64,000 bases of DNA from Mactromeris polynyma (lineage: Eukaryota; Mollusca; Bivalvia; Venerida; Mactridae), in contig JASFXZ010000052.1 in assembly GCA_032209605.1 (NCBI GenBank), positions 1,612,001-1,676,000 on the forward strand. Direction: 5' to 3'. The first letter of the stretch is position 1; each line of letters begins with the position of its first letter. Below, one piece after another: positions 13,500-25,734 of this stretch. The translations under genes and the position numbers were made by a program. The notes under the pieces are model-generated. The model saw only the letters and a program-made list of their open reading frames with translations. It did not search any database and had not been told where the DNA came from.

Positions 13500-13592
13500 A
13501 GGTGGCTCACCCGTACCAGCCATATCAGAACTGACACCTACCAGAATTCAAACCATGGACCTTAACCACTTGGCCAATATACTACTCGACAT
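13500..13592 (-). mobile_element. Degenerate tRNA-like SINE head
   Basis: On the minus strand TTGGCCAAGTGGTTAAGG resembles box A of a Leu/Ser-type tRNA and GGTTTGAATTC resembles box B, but the two are too close together for a functional tRNA. Best read as a decayed tRNA-derived element. Confidence 0.4.
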
Positions 13593-14322
13593 ACTACTCA
13601 TGCAGTTTTATCCAACAAATACCATTCAATATAATTCGTAGTAATCTCCAACAACAGCATTATCACAATAAATTCAACATACAATACAAAAGATATAATT
13701 TCATATGCAAAATATTATGCAATATATACTACCAAAACCCATTTTTACCAACCAAAAAATCATAACATTCTAAAAAAGTTATTTTTTCTATGTACAACTG
13801 CACTAATGTTTGACACATCTACAAATAGAATTTACACTAGTCTGCATGGTGATTAGATAACATCAGACTGAAACAAACCACTACTCCTTCATTTACCATT
13901 GTTACTCATTGATAAAAAATATTCATTAAGCTATATAATTTAAATTCCAAACGAATCCAAGGTCATGATAATATGTATTCACTCATAAAACAAACTTTCA
14001 TCCAACAATACTGAATGTCTTAAATAAAAGAAATAACAGTATTGATACACAACACGTCCACATGTGTTAAAAATTAATAACAAATAATGACTTAATCCAG
14101 ATATACTTAGTATGTAAGATAATTTCACACTAATCAACGAGTTAAGCACACTATGAACTCATGATCAAATAACTTTTCAGTTTAAACCAATCATAAAAGT
14201 CATTAAACAGTTCACATAGAAATAGCAACACTTATATATAATTTTCTCCAATTAAAATCTAATGTATCTTCGTTATAGTTACAATCAATTATAACAAGAG
14301 TATATCAGGCCAAAAAACTTAC
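13593..14322. other. AT-rich stretch, nothing identified
   Basis: Intronic sequence with no recognisable gene or repeat family. Confidence 0.3.
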
Positions 14323-14378
14323 GCACATGTGGCTCAGAATAGCATATTCAATCAATACATAAAAGAGTTTAAACGAAA
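14323..14378 (-). CDS. Possible exon (weak)
   Basis: 56 bases between acceptor TTAATATGCAG and donor TGC|GTAAGT. Open only when entered in phase 1, reading SFKLFYVLIEYAILSHMC and leaving in phase 0. The donor is strong. It cannot join directly to the nearest accepted exons (phases differ), so further unseen exons would be needed. Confidence 0.25.
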
Positions 14379-15237
14379 CTGCATATTAATTTACACTACG
14401 ACATAAAGTTAGTATCTAAAAATGGAATTACAAATATATTTAACTTTCGGATAAAAAATGTATTACAGCGTTCATAGACATTACTTGAGGTCAGTAAAGG
14501 TAACACTTCCGTGAACATTTAAGCCTAGTGTATAACCAGAGTGGTGTACTACAGCGACATAAGAGTTCAATGGCATGTTAAAAACCTTGCAAAATAATGA
14601 CAAAAAAGATGTACAAAAAAGTACTTTTAAACTCCTTATACCTAACAGTGCATTAAATCTGAATGATTAACGTTACTAATCAAGCTATGTGCAGGATATT
14701 ATTTAATATTTTTAGTTATTTTAGAGTCCACTTTTAGATTTAATAGGACACTCTATTATGAAGGGATGCAAGGAATGAGTTTTTTCATGGTGAACCAGTC
14801 TTGTGCGTGCTAGTCATGATGGTGTTACAGCAAATTAATTTAATTAAAATCCAAGTTTTCTCATACAGTGAATCAGATCTCCTTTTCAAATGTTCAACGC
14901 GTGATTATTTAATGTAAGAAAATTTAGAACCGATAAACACACTGAAACTATCTAAAAACACGTCATACTGTACTAACATCATGCACACTGACCATGTCAT
15001 GATTACATTGTAATATGTCAAGTTTGATAATATGATTTGATATCAGATGATTTGAGTGTTTTGGTTGTTTTTTCAGACCAAACCACACACCGATCGAGCA
15101 CCGGGTCCTGCGTGAGGAAGAACACATATATTGTCTTCACTGTGATACATACATGTATATAGTATTTTTCAGCACAGCCGTACTAACATGGTTTTGCTAT
15201 TTGCATTTCAGTGTTGTGTAAACCAAATGAATCTTAC

Positions 15238-15265
15238 GTTAACCACCAAGGCAATTTCTCTTCAA
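15238..15265 (-). CDS. Possible 28-bp microexon (weak)
   Basis: Good acceptor (GTTGTTCAG) and donor GTAAGA. The single open phase reads EEKLPWWL, entering in phase 1 and leaving in phase 2, the phase required by the exon at 3580-3703. Too short to trust alone; plus-strand frames overlap here without splice context. Confidence 0.2.
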
Positions 15266-16598
15266 CTGAACAACGTTTGTAACCTTGACATGGATTGGTT
15301 ATCCTTTCGGTAAAGGGTACGTTACCATACCAAAATCCACTGAATTTAGGCGAATTTACCGAAATCCATTTTGGATCTGGAGTGACCAGCGATTGTTACA
15401 TCTCGGCATTTGTTTATGTTGCACAAAAAATCTTAACCTTCAAATTGCGCCGACCGTCTTTTTTTAAAGATATTTCTTGTTAATAGTATGGCCTCATGTA
15501 TGCACATTCAAATGCAAGGTCTAAGAAGGAATTCTGCAAACACAGAAAAATTGATGTACATAAATATGAACTTCCAGTCACACTTTATGTCTCATCCATA
15601 CTATTTACCAGTGCTCTTAAAATATGAAAATTTCACTGTGTATCATAAATCATTATTTAACAAAAGAAACACAGTTTAACCCTGAACAAATTGTTAGTCT
15701 CTTTTCAAATTAGAATTCAAATGATTTTTATTTGCCAGTTAACCCCGCTGAAATGACCATTGTCATATCAGGACTGACCATGATCAAAACATGGTCAACA
15801 ATGATTTGACAATGAAAAAACATGATAGCTGACAATGAAGATTTTTGACAATGAAATAGTCCTGATCTGACAATATTTTGACCATGTCCTAATCATGGAC
15901 ATTTACAACCAACATATTTGACAATGATATGATCATTATCAAAACATAGTCACAACAAAACATTAATTTCTCCATAGTCATATCAGAGTCTTTTTATTGT
16001 TGTTTTAAATGTTTTGACCATAGTGTGTTTCATAACCATAACATAGTTAAAACATAGCCAGTGTAAATTCAACAGCATAATTGTGATGACAATTTAAATG
16101 ACAATGATGTAGCCATGCTGCTGTTTTGATCATGTTCAGATCATGGACATATCCCATACAGAAATTATTTCAATGTATTTTTAAGTCCTAATAATTCCTT
16201 AGAATTCTTAGCAATAAATACCATGTTGTCTCATTTAGAGAACATTGGAATTCTTTGAAATAGAGGGTCCTAACAAATCCTAAAAAATCATAAGATTACT
16301 TTGGATATTTAAGTTGGAAAAGTATGGAAAAGATTGGAATATTTATCCAAATATATCCTAACTTTTCTGGATTGGAAAAGTTATCACTATTTAGGAATTT
16401 AAATATTTCTCTGAAATATGAAAATCCATACATTTGGATTAGTTAGATATTTAGCATCATGACATTGAGCAAATTGGATATCTTATTACAAGTTTCCTTT
16501 TTCAGATTTTGGGCAGTTTAAAATCCTATGTTTTCCAATGGTCTTCATTTATATGTGCTAGAGGAATACTTTATTAATTAATATATGTATACATGAAT

Positions 16599-16920
16599 AC
16601 TTAGTAATTTGTATACAAAGAGTACATGTACATATCTGAACAATATAATTATTTCATGGTTGCCATCATGTATAGTATTTTGTAATAATCAGTTCGAGAT
16701 AAACAAGTCAATTAAAAATAAGTTGACATACAAATAAAGATGTATTGTCTTAAGACTTCATCAATTTATTTTTATACATAAAACAATAACATATAAAAGG
16801 AAATAATAAATGTGCCAATGAATATTTTAACCATGTAAAGCTTTACTAACAAGACAAACATTTTGGCAACCATGAACTAATTATATTGTTCAGATACTCT
16901 TTGTATACAAATTACTAAGT
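16599..16920. repeat. Hairpin: inverted arms about 55-65 bp with a 200-bp loop
   Basis: The left arm 16599-16664 begins ACTTAGTAATTTGTATACAA and the right arm 16865-16920 is its reverse complement over the full length, apart from a 10-base insertion (ACATGTACAT) in the left arm and two or so mismatches. Probably a small MITE nested inside the larger element. Confidence 0.8.
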
Positions 16921-17570
16921 TGACTGTCATCTGACCATGGTTACAAACATTATAGACATGGTTGGCTATGGTCAAAACGACTTTGTCCAAGGTTCACCTT
17001 GGTTGAATTAATGGTCAGTGTTAATCATTCACTAATAAAAAACTGTTTTATATCCTTAATAGTAATAATTATTCTAATAAAGTTAATGCATTCAAGACAA
17101 AATTATTTGTACAGGTTATCAGTTCAACAAAGCATTTGTTCTACTTTCACTCAATTTTCAGAGACATTTACCATCTGTTTTTTTCAAAATTATGATCTAT
17201 TTATGGCAAATGTAGTTCATTGTAGTTGTAAAACATAAGAAAATTGACATTGTTACCAAATTATGTCACTTCCAAGACTTAAACTAACATTTTTTTAAAA
17301 TATTTTGAAGTATTTTAGTAAATTACCTCCCTTTATAAAAAAATACATACTTTTTTATTTTTTTCCAATAAAAGCACCATTAAAAAAATATACAGTGAAG
17401 GATTGCCTAGAATATTATAACTTGCGACTGCTTTAAAATTAAATTTAACATACATTATACAATTTAAAAATAGTATTAGTTGTGTTTTAAGTTACCATAT
17501 ATATAGAAGGAAAATTACTTAACTTTATAAACTGAATACTTTATCCAATGATGGACTGAAAAAAGGTGTT

Positions 17571-17950
17571 TTGACTATGGTTCATAATGACCCTGATTTA
17601 ACTGTCAAGATGACCATGTTTCAAACATGGACAACCATGGATGTTAAATGGCACAATTGCCTGAACATGGATGACCATGTTTTGACAATGGTTCATAATG
17701 ACCCTGATTTAACCGTCAAGATGACCATGTTTCAAACATGGACGACCATGGACGTTAAATGGCACAATTGCCTGAACATGGACGACCATGTTTTGACAAT
17801 GGTTCATAATGACCCTGATTTAACCGTCAAGATGACCATGTTTCAAACATGGACGACCATGGACGTTAAATGGCACAATTGCCTGAACATGGACAACCAT
17901 GTTTTGACAATGGTTCATAATGACCATGATTTAACTGTCTGGATGACCAT
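17571..17950. repeat. 111-bp tandem repeat, about 3.4 copies
   Basis: TTCATAATGACC recurs at 17581, 17692, 17803 and 17914, an exact 111-base period. Units differ at only a few sites. Because 111 is 37 codons, a 128-codon frame runs through it, but the composition (repeated TMFQTWTT/HNDPDLT) and location inside a transposon-like element argue against a protein gene. Confidence 0.92.
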
Positions 17951-18670
17951 GAATTAGCAATTGTATGTCGATGTTTATATCATTGTCATGATAAAGTCAT
18001 ATCATTGTTAAAGTGACCATCATCAGGAATTGTGCCATTTAACGTCCATGGTCGTCCATGTTTGAAACATGGTCATTTTACTGTCATAACAGGGGTCGAA
18101 CATGATCACTGACCATGTTTGAAACATGGTAAAACCATGGATTAAACATGGTTTGACAATGATCATTTCACAGGGGAAGACGTCATAGCTCTGACTAATA
18201 TCCACATCTCGGTCAAGGTTGAAATCGTAATAAACAACAACAAAGATACCACATTTATTATGTGTATCTTTTTTGGTTGACATGTAACAAGATGAACATA
18301 ATATGAGTTGTTTACTTTTGTGATGGTCATAATAAATGTGTCATGTCAAAACATTAACTTTCTTAACAATATCAACATCAATTTGTTTGGGGAGTGATTG
18401 TCACAGTATTTTGTTCGTCTTCATAAACAGCCCTACAAATATATAATTATGGGTCTTGAAAATGTGAGATTTTATGTTAGAAATGTCCTGAAACACCTGG
18501 AATATGAATTGATGATTGTAGAACAGGCAGAAGGACCGGTTGTACCCAATTTATAGCCAAACTAACAAGAAAAAGCAATCAAAGGGAAGAAACTCAAAAA
18601 GAGTCAATAATAGTTGTGTACTATTACACCATTATATTTAGTTATCCAATCAATGAAGTAAAATGAAGAG

Positions 18671-19095
18671 GTACTAATAAACGAAAATGAGCGCTGCTGT
18701 ACGATTTCCAACCTCTTCTTTAAGTGTCGTCATTTCCAGAAAACGTCACATGTGACGTCACCATTTACTGGCAGGTAGCAATTTGCCCCATAATGGCAAT
18801 ATGAGAACAAAGTCAGACCATATGGAGTATTAATAAACGAAAATGAGCGTTGCTGTATGATTTCCAACCTCTTCTATAAGTGTCGTCATTTCCAGAAAAC
18901 GTCACATGTGACGTCACCATTTACTGGCAGGTAGCAATTTGCCCCATAATGGCAATATGAGAACAAAGTCAGACCATATGGAGTAAATATTGTTTCCTGC
19001 TTACAAATAGTGACATCACATGTTGCATTTTCTTGAAATGTTGTCACTTGCAGAAGAGGTTGGAAATCCCATAGCAGTGCTCAAATAATGATACA
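18671..19095. mobile_element. Foldback element with 156-bp direct duplication and inverted third copy
   Basis: Two nearly identical 156-base copies (18671-18826, 18827-18982) begin GTACTAATAAACGAAAATGA or the variant with T at position 5. The stretch at about 19012-19095 is a diverged inverted copy of the same end, including the complement of GATTTCCAACCTCTTCT. Each direct copy carries the palindrome GTCACATGTGAC followed by GTCACC. Non-coding; resembles a MITE that duplicated one arm. Confidence 0.7.
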
Positions 19096-22000
19096 AGAAA
19101 TGCATTGATGCAAAGCATCCAAGGGCTCCGCAAAACTGGTGCACAATGTTTTGGAATACCATAATGGTGGAAAAATGTTTTGGAATAGTCCATTTTCATA
19201 CTATCATTGGCGTGTATTTCCTTTTAAACACCGTAACTTGCATAAATATCCACGTCACAAGTACCAATGTGTTAATATTGATATAAGTAAATTGAAAACG
19301 AAGATTTTTATAATTAATTTTTTATTATTTTATCTTCGACACCTAACACATATGCTGTTTATGTAGAATCGTCCTATTTTGCGGGGATCAGCAAGTATTT
19401 ATCATAAACATATTGTTTTAACTTTGTAAAAGACATTTATTCGACAATACAAATGCATTAAAAATATTTTATTTCTAAATCATAAAAATACAAAAAGTAA
19501 CAAGTAATATTAACTGCAGTTTAACCCTTAATAAAAAAATAGATTAAGTTATAAATAGATGCTCCGACCATAGTCTCAAAAATTTTGTGATTCCATTAAA
19601 GGCTCCAATAAACATGATTTGTGGGATATGGATTGTTTTTGTTAATCAACAGTAAACATTACGTTGTTTAACTCTTAAGTATCAAATACATAGAGGTGTT
19701 TGTTCTGCACTGCAATAGTTTTCTCACTATATTCCTATCACAGAGTAGGTAGGATTGGTCAGTCAATGTTAATATCCCCAAGGTTGGTCATTTCAGGACA
19801 ATGACTGACCAATATACTGGATTTAACAATATCAAATATACAGAGGTCATTCTTCAGTTAAAATAGTAATGACAAAACCAACAGGTGATCATATTTACAT
19901 ACAGTAACAATGGAATCATATTGTTACATAATGGTCTCAAATTACAGACACAATCTATATTCTGTATCAAGAGAGAGAGGGGGGGGGGGGTAATTTTCTT
20001 GCATGCATATATATTCTACTGTCAGAACAACACACTGTGAAAGTACTGGCAATTGAAGTTATTATGTGTGCCTTCTTAAATCCAATGTAGTTTAAAAATG
20101 ATGTAACAACACTCAATAGCTAAATTGCAATAAAAAGATGGAAGGGTTGCTGTTTTAAGTCTTCATATATTCTAGGCCTAACGTTCTGATTCATCTTCAC
20201 AGATTTGTGTCAAAACTCTATATACTGTATCATCAATTTTTCAAAAAAACCTGAACGCCAACAACCAATAATACTTATTTCCATATTTTTTTCACAGACA
20301 GCATTATTACATTACTTGGCTAATAGCAGCACATAATCAAATTTTGGGAATACCGCTTGTATTAGGCTTTATCTCGTAAATCTCCACATTTACATTTTTT
20401 TCCAGACATAGAACACCTCATTTCTCGAGCTAGTTATTGCACAGTTCTATATAGTTGCCATATATTCCCTTCAGACAGATGTTATCACACAATTTTCTTC
20501 AATGATACTAGCACCATACCATTTCCAAATAAAATAAGAAGTATGCCTGTGATGCTCTAATGTTCTTTGTCTTCTTGGAGTAGTTGCAATAATTACAGAG
20601 GCCCACACAAAGTTTCCATTATGATTTAAAACTGACAAAACCAACATTTTTTCCATTAATCATGCCGACATCAAAACTCATCAAAAACTTATGTTATATA
20701 ATGAGATATTTTCAATTTTTTGCCATAATATACTTGAAATTACGAAAAGAAAAGCATGCCCCGCACATTCTCAGCGATTTCTCGACTCACTGTCATATTG
20801 AGGGTTTAATGGCAATAATTTCTATCTCAGAGCTTTCTCCAAGGGTTTCGAGGGGAATTTAAACAGCCAGTAGTCAAATTGGAAATTTTATCATGGTAAA
20901 TTGTAAAAAATAGGACAGACTGGAATAAATGAATCGTCTAATTGGTAATTACAATTTTCTAGGTAGACCTAATTATATACTGTTATTCATCCCAGATCTC
21001 AATTGAGGAACTCTTCGGACACCTGGGAAAATGGAGCCTATTTGGCATAGGAATTGGGAGTCCAAATTTGGCCCTGTGAGAGTGGGACTCAAACCAACAA
21101 CATACGGACCAGGTGTCTGAGACTCACCCTGAAGACCTTGTCTGGTCCCTGTCTCACAAGTCCTTACACAACAATCTTTTCAATGCTGACATATATTCAA
21201 GTCAGTGTGGAGCATTCATATCATATTCCCCCAAAACACCTCATTAGGAAACAAATATACACAAGAGAAAACAATTAAGTTAATTAAATGCAAGTTGCTT
21301 CATATAAAGACAATAAAACACCTTCCTAAGGCCACTCCTTTTTAATTAATTGGATTACAAAACCGGCGAGTGTATTTTTTGCTAAAATAAAAAAATCGAA
21401 TTTGAGCTCTTTTTAAATATTTTGTTTCCGACCGTATCAATTGTGGACGAAAATAAAGAAAATACGAACGAAATTGAGTGCGAATCCGAAACCGTTTTTA
21501 GACTGGTGTACGAAAAATCAATCAATATACGTAGTATAATAGAGTAAACGATGCGCACATGTAAACCCGTCGAAACGTAACGGATCTTACAACATCCATT
21601 GCTGTTTACAATGCGGTCTTATTACGCGCACAGATTGTCTGCACATTCGCTTGTCACACATTTAAACTTTGATTGTGTCGTCAAAAAGGCATTTCAGGTG
21701 TGCATTGTTAAAGTTAATCATAATGTTATTTATCGAAATACGCCAATTATTTGCCCATTTCTGTTAACTTTCACTTTGAAATGAGCAGTCATATCTAGCC
21801 GCACGAAATCCTGTTAGAAAAAGGTAAAAACTGTTCTTTTCCTGGAAAACCCGCAAATTTTTGCATTGTAGACAATTGATAGAGTTGTCAAAATGGCCTT
21901 TTTTGGAAGATTTTCTTTTGAGTTCAATGCGGTACGATTCAACTTAATATTTCGAGAGTTGACAGTTGTTATAATGACCATAGTCCATGAATGTGTTTAT

Positions 22001-22112
22001 TTAAGTTTGTCTAATGTATTTGTAAAAATTAGCAACATTTATTTTTGTATTGTTATATGTGTAATTGATTTTTTCAAGTGGAGGTTTATATGCCAGGTTA
22101 CTCTTTCAATAT
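19096..22112. other. Intronic stretch, mostly featureless
   Basis: AT-rich with no accepted exon. A run of GA then about 11 G lies at 19,971-19,990. Around 21,060-21,140 a complement of GGTTTGAGTCCC looks like a lone box B, but no box A is visible. Between about 21,360 and 21,660 CpG is distinctly denser than around it. Confidence 0.35.
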
Positions 22113-22120
22113 ACAACTAC

Positions 22121-23637
22121 AGGGCTCGCGCTGGCATTCGCCAATTGAGCCATTGGCTCAAGAAAACAAAAATTGGCTCAAGAAAAATCAAATTGGCTCA
22201 AATCGTCGAAAAGTATGACTTTCTAAATTTACCGTCGGCGAATGTTATATTCCACTCAATTTCGATGATAAATGCGGTTAAAAGCTGCTGAGACCAGTTC
22301 TCAATGTCTGTGTATAACCTCGCGTACATATTAAAGGGCCCCAATTGATATCCTGTTTATGACACGTTCGTGTATAATGACATAATTATACACATGTTTA
22401 CCAAAAACAATCGGAGGTGGAGTTTGTCGCCTGTCACAAAATCTCCTTTCAACCAATCAAATCACGTCCCGCGTACCCGACATGTGATAGACCTGTGAAG
22501 CGCATAATAATAACAACACTGCAAAGATGTCGCCTGTCACAAAATCTCCTTTCAACCAATCAAATCACGTCCCGCGTACCCGACATGTGATAGACCTGTG
22601 AAGCGCATAATAATAACAACACTGCAGAGAACTAAATTGGTCAAACACGAATATGCCGAAATATCGATTGATTAGACCAGTCAATGCGAATGACCGTCGG
22701 ACAGTCGGAGTCGGACATGTCCGGTATATTTTCAGTTTGACCGATAGAATTTCTGTTGTAGTCGGACAAATTGTCCGATGAAAAATTTCAGTAATCACCG
22801 TTTATTTTCGGAAAATGACTAAAGAAAAATCAAATAGTTGAATAGCTCTCCCGTCGAAATGTATGAATTTCTAAATTTACCGTTGGCGAATGTTTTATTC
22901 CACTAAATTTTGATGATAAATGCGGTTAAAAGCGGCTGAGACCGGTTCTCAATGTCTGTGATAACCAAGCAATCACTTTCGTTTTCGTGTCTAGTATACA
23001 ATAAAATCCGTACCGTACGGTCCATAATGCCGTCCGCTCCGAATTTTACGAGGAATGAAAATTATTATGATAAATTCAGATAACTATTATTTTTGCCTGT
23101 ATAAACTAATGATTTATGTCTCATACTCTGTGCTATGACTATTCACATATAATTTACATCACTGTATGTTTAGTTTATGTTTCATTTGTGGCCTAGTTTT
23201 TATGTACAGTTGAGTGTTTTAAAAATATATTGCTTCTTGCACGTGACTGTGACTTGTGTTTGGGAGTATACATTGTCTTCTTTTTTCAATTTGATTAATG
23301 AATACTTGCTAATGAGATGTATTGTTTAAACTTTAATTACAAGAATAAAATAAACAAGAAATAAAATAACAGTGCTACAGTGAATCATCCTACAAGCTCT
23401 ATTAGAAATGATTTGTAGACTAAAGCAATTACAAAGAAACACTAAAAAGGATTACAGTGAAATAACAAAGTCCTATGCCATGGAATATTGGGGGGGGGGT
23501 CTCAACAATGATAGACCCCAATAGACCACAAACTCCACTACCTATTTGTCGATTGCGCGCTGTAATATAGCCCGCAAATTACTGAAACCTACCGGTTCCA
23601 AATTGGCTCAAGAAAAAAAAAAACCAGCGCTAGCCCT
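22121..23637. mobile_element. hAT-like non-autonomous element
   Basis: Left end AGGGCTCGCGCTGG (22121-22134) and right end CCAGCGCTAGCCCT (23624-23637) are inverted repeats with one mismatch. Flanks are ACAACTAC (22113-22120) and GCAACTAC (23638-23645), an 8-base target duplication with one change. CAGGG-type ends and 8-bp duplications are typical of the hAT superfamily. The inside holds no transposase frame but has its own internal repeats. Confidence 0.75.
22204..22967. repeat. Two direct copies of a 115-bp block around a 103-bp tandem duplication
   Basis: Block CTAAATTTACCGTCGGCGAA at 22204-22316 recurs, somewhat diverged, at 22852-22967 with the same order of motifs to TCTCAATGTCTGTG. 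Between them GTCGCCTGTCACAAAATCTC starts at 22426 and again at 22529: a 103-base tandem duplication with essentially no differences. All lie inside the hAT-like element. Confidence 0.85.
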
Positions 23638-23874
23638 GCAACTACATGTATTGTATATCACACGTAGACTCACATTGTCACTGTCAATTAAGCAGCAGTG
23701 GCAATATTGTATATAAATATACAAGCAATACAACAGCAATATGATAAACAATACTTCAAAGATATTCTCGCTTCTGCATAATTAACACTTCGACATATGA
23801 ATAACAATATAAGACATAATAGTAATAGTGAACAAATAGGGATCTAGTTGAAATGCCAAAAATTCAGAAAATAA

Positions 23875-23962
23875 GGGTAGAGTTGGTTAGGGTCATGTTG
23901 GTCAGGGTTAATAGTAGGGGTCGAGTTGGTTAGGGGTCAAGTTGGTTAGGGGTCGTGTTGTC
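23875..23962. repeat. Short degenerate GTTGGTTAGGGGTC repeats
   Basis: Four or five irregular copies of a 16-20-base unit such as GGTCAAGTTGGTTAGG. Superficially telomere-like but the period and sequence are not TTAGGG. Confidence 0.75.
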
Positions 23963-25385
23963 CCGATACCGTATTTTCAATGTTTTTTTTGGGTGTTTTT
24001 TTTCGACCACCCAGTGGGCATTTTTTTAAAAAGATTTTGTAATCAAAGTAATAAAAAAAGAGTGGCCTAATGTGTTAAAATACATCTCTGACATTATATG
24101 ATTAAAGCTACGTTTCACTGTTTCTCTGTGATTCCAGTGAGAAATGAATCACATCCAATGTTTTGTAACCGTTTTTATGACAAAGCTATCCAGACTTGAT
24201 ATATGAAGCAAACATCAACCATAGACACATTTCAGTGATAAATGCTACTAAATATTCTACATTGGTACCTAATTCCGCTGCCTATGGAATGCACACATTC
24301 AAAGTAAATTGATGGTGAATAGCAAACAAGAGAGCCATGATGGCTCATATAGAGACTAACTTGCTGAAGATGTTTCACTAGATGAGGGACAAAATGTGGC
24401 CTATAGAATAGGATTTGATCTAATGACCTACTTTTTTCCACATGACCAAGTTTAGTCCTAACTAAGACAAACATTCTAATTGCATCAATAATGTAGCAGA
24501 CAATGTGGCCTTCATGATTTTTTAGTTGTTCAATAGAACAACTAGTTCTATGGCAATTTTCAACAGTTGCATCGCCTTAATTCGAAAAGTACTTTTGTCA
24601 GGAAGTGGTGCAAGAAGAACAAGTAAGTGAATCGATTAAAAATAGTGCAACATCTGAGCGTAACCTGCATAACATACTCAATACTGGTAGTAATCTTTTC
24701 AGCGCAATTAAATTTAATAGTTCAACAATGGAAAATAATGATTCCTACTTTCTGTGAACCTGCAAGTGCTGAATACAAAATCAGTGTTCAATACCAAACA
24801 ACTTCAGTGCTTTCAGTGCTTTGATTAAGGTTTCTATCATTTGACTTTGTGACCTTACTTTTGCTCCACAGGAGCTGGGATCAAACTGTTCAGAGCTTTT
24901 AATGAGGCAAACCCATTTATACAGGGTGATCACAATAAGTCATGATCAGCACGTTGTGTTCAGGTGAGCTAAGAACACTTACATTCCTATGCATCATTTC
25001 TTGAAGAGCGAATATTACAATGATATACACGGCTGCTTTAACATGTTAATTATTCCAAAACCAACTTTTTCATATTGGATTAGGTTGTGTTAAATAGGCA
25101 TATTTCACTAATCAACATGAAACATTACTGAAAGTACAAGAAATTGAAAAGAAAAACCCAAAAACTTCCAAGTTCAGAGCTGTATATCTATACAAAATTC
25201 TTTCAGACATGATGATTGACCAGGGAAAGTCATTGACTTGTGAACATTAACTACAATTTCCCAAGATAAAAGATCTGCCTGTTGATCAACAATCTATCTA
25301 GCTATTACTTACAGTCAGTGTCACTTTATTCCACATTTGTTAGGAGTTCTGTCTGTTGTAACTACATCAAGGCAGCATCATAATA
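23963..25385. other. Intronic stretch, nothing firm
   Basis: No accepted feature. A frame near 24,970-25,030 on the minus strand ends at a good GTAAGT but its acceptor is poor. Confidence 0.3.
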
Positions 25386-25387
25386 TA

Positions 25388-25719
25388 CAGTTGGGACTGT
25401 CTTAGTGACCCCTAGTATTCAGCGACATTCTGTCTAAAGCGACCCCATCGATTCATATTTCTATAAAAATTGTCTGTGCTTGGCGACCATTTTATTTTAT
25501 CCGTAATCGGCAATTTAACGTCTATAATGACTTTTTGAATTTAGCATAACCTAATTGTCCGACTTCCATCATTTCATAATAACGGTGTATCCTCGCAGAG
25601 CATTGTTGGTAAAAATGGGGCCTAGAAGACAAAAATATTTGTCACTAGAAGATAAATTAAAAGTGGTTGAGCCTATGGAAAAAATATCATCTGAAGGTCG
25701 CTGTAGACAGCCTTTACTG
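25388..25719 (+). mobile_element. Deleted pogo/Tigger-family transposon
   Basis: Ends CAGTTGGGACTGTCTTAGTG and the complement of CAGTAAAGGCTGTCTACAGC, flanked by TA at 25386-25387 and 25720-25721. The element keeps its 5' leader and the start of a transposase reading frame (see next entry), then jumps to the right terminal repeat. This is the classic internal-deletion structure of a non-autonomous element. 332 bp. Confidence 0.8.
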
Positions 25720-25734
25720 TATACAAGTAGTTAA
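25615..25734 (+). pseudogene. Remnant transposase N-terminus (CENP-B/pogo-type HTH start)
   Basis: ATG at 25615 opens MGPRRQKYLSLEDKLKVVEP. The 'LSLEDKLKVVE' pattern matches the first helix of the Psq/CENP-B N-terminal DNA-binding domain of pogo/Tigger transposases. After about 23 codons the frame enters the right terminal repeat and stops at 25732-25734, outside the element. The catalytic DDE domain is absent, so it is a fossil. Confidence 0.65.

Larger units (their letters stand above)
15743..18176. mobile_element. 2.4-kb inverted-repeat element built of ACCATG motifs
   Basis: The left end CCCCGCTGAAATGACCATTG and the complement of the right end, CCCCTGTGAAATGATCATTG, agree at 16 of the first 20 bases. 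The interior is rich in ACCATG/CATGGT, TGACAATG and self-complementary blocks such as CATGTTTCAAACATG. It contains a separate hairpin (16599-16920), the 111-bp array (17571-17950) and an inverted fragment of the same array unit (about 18030-18080). No transposase frame was seen and no clear target duplication was found, so the class is unassigned. Confidence 0.6.

Noticed and set aside
15285..15483. Plus-strand coding exon (two overlapping frames)
   Set aside because: Two frames open together, neither bounded by good splice sites.
17571..17957. 128-codon protein with 37-residue repeats
   Set aside because: Lies within the 111-bp array of an inverted-repeat element and has no other coding sign.
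23875..23962. Interstitial telomere repeat
   Set aside because: Units are 16-20 bases and not TTAGGG.
24990..25045. Minus-strand exon ending ALQEMMHRN before GTAAGT
   Set aside because: Acceptors either lack a pyrimidine tract or give the wrong phase.
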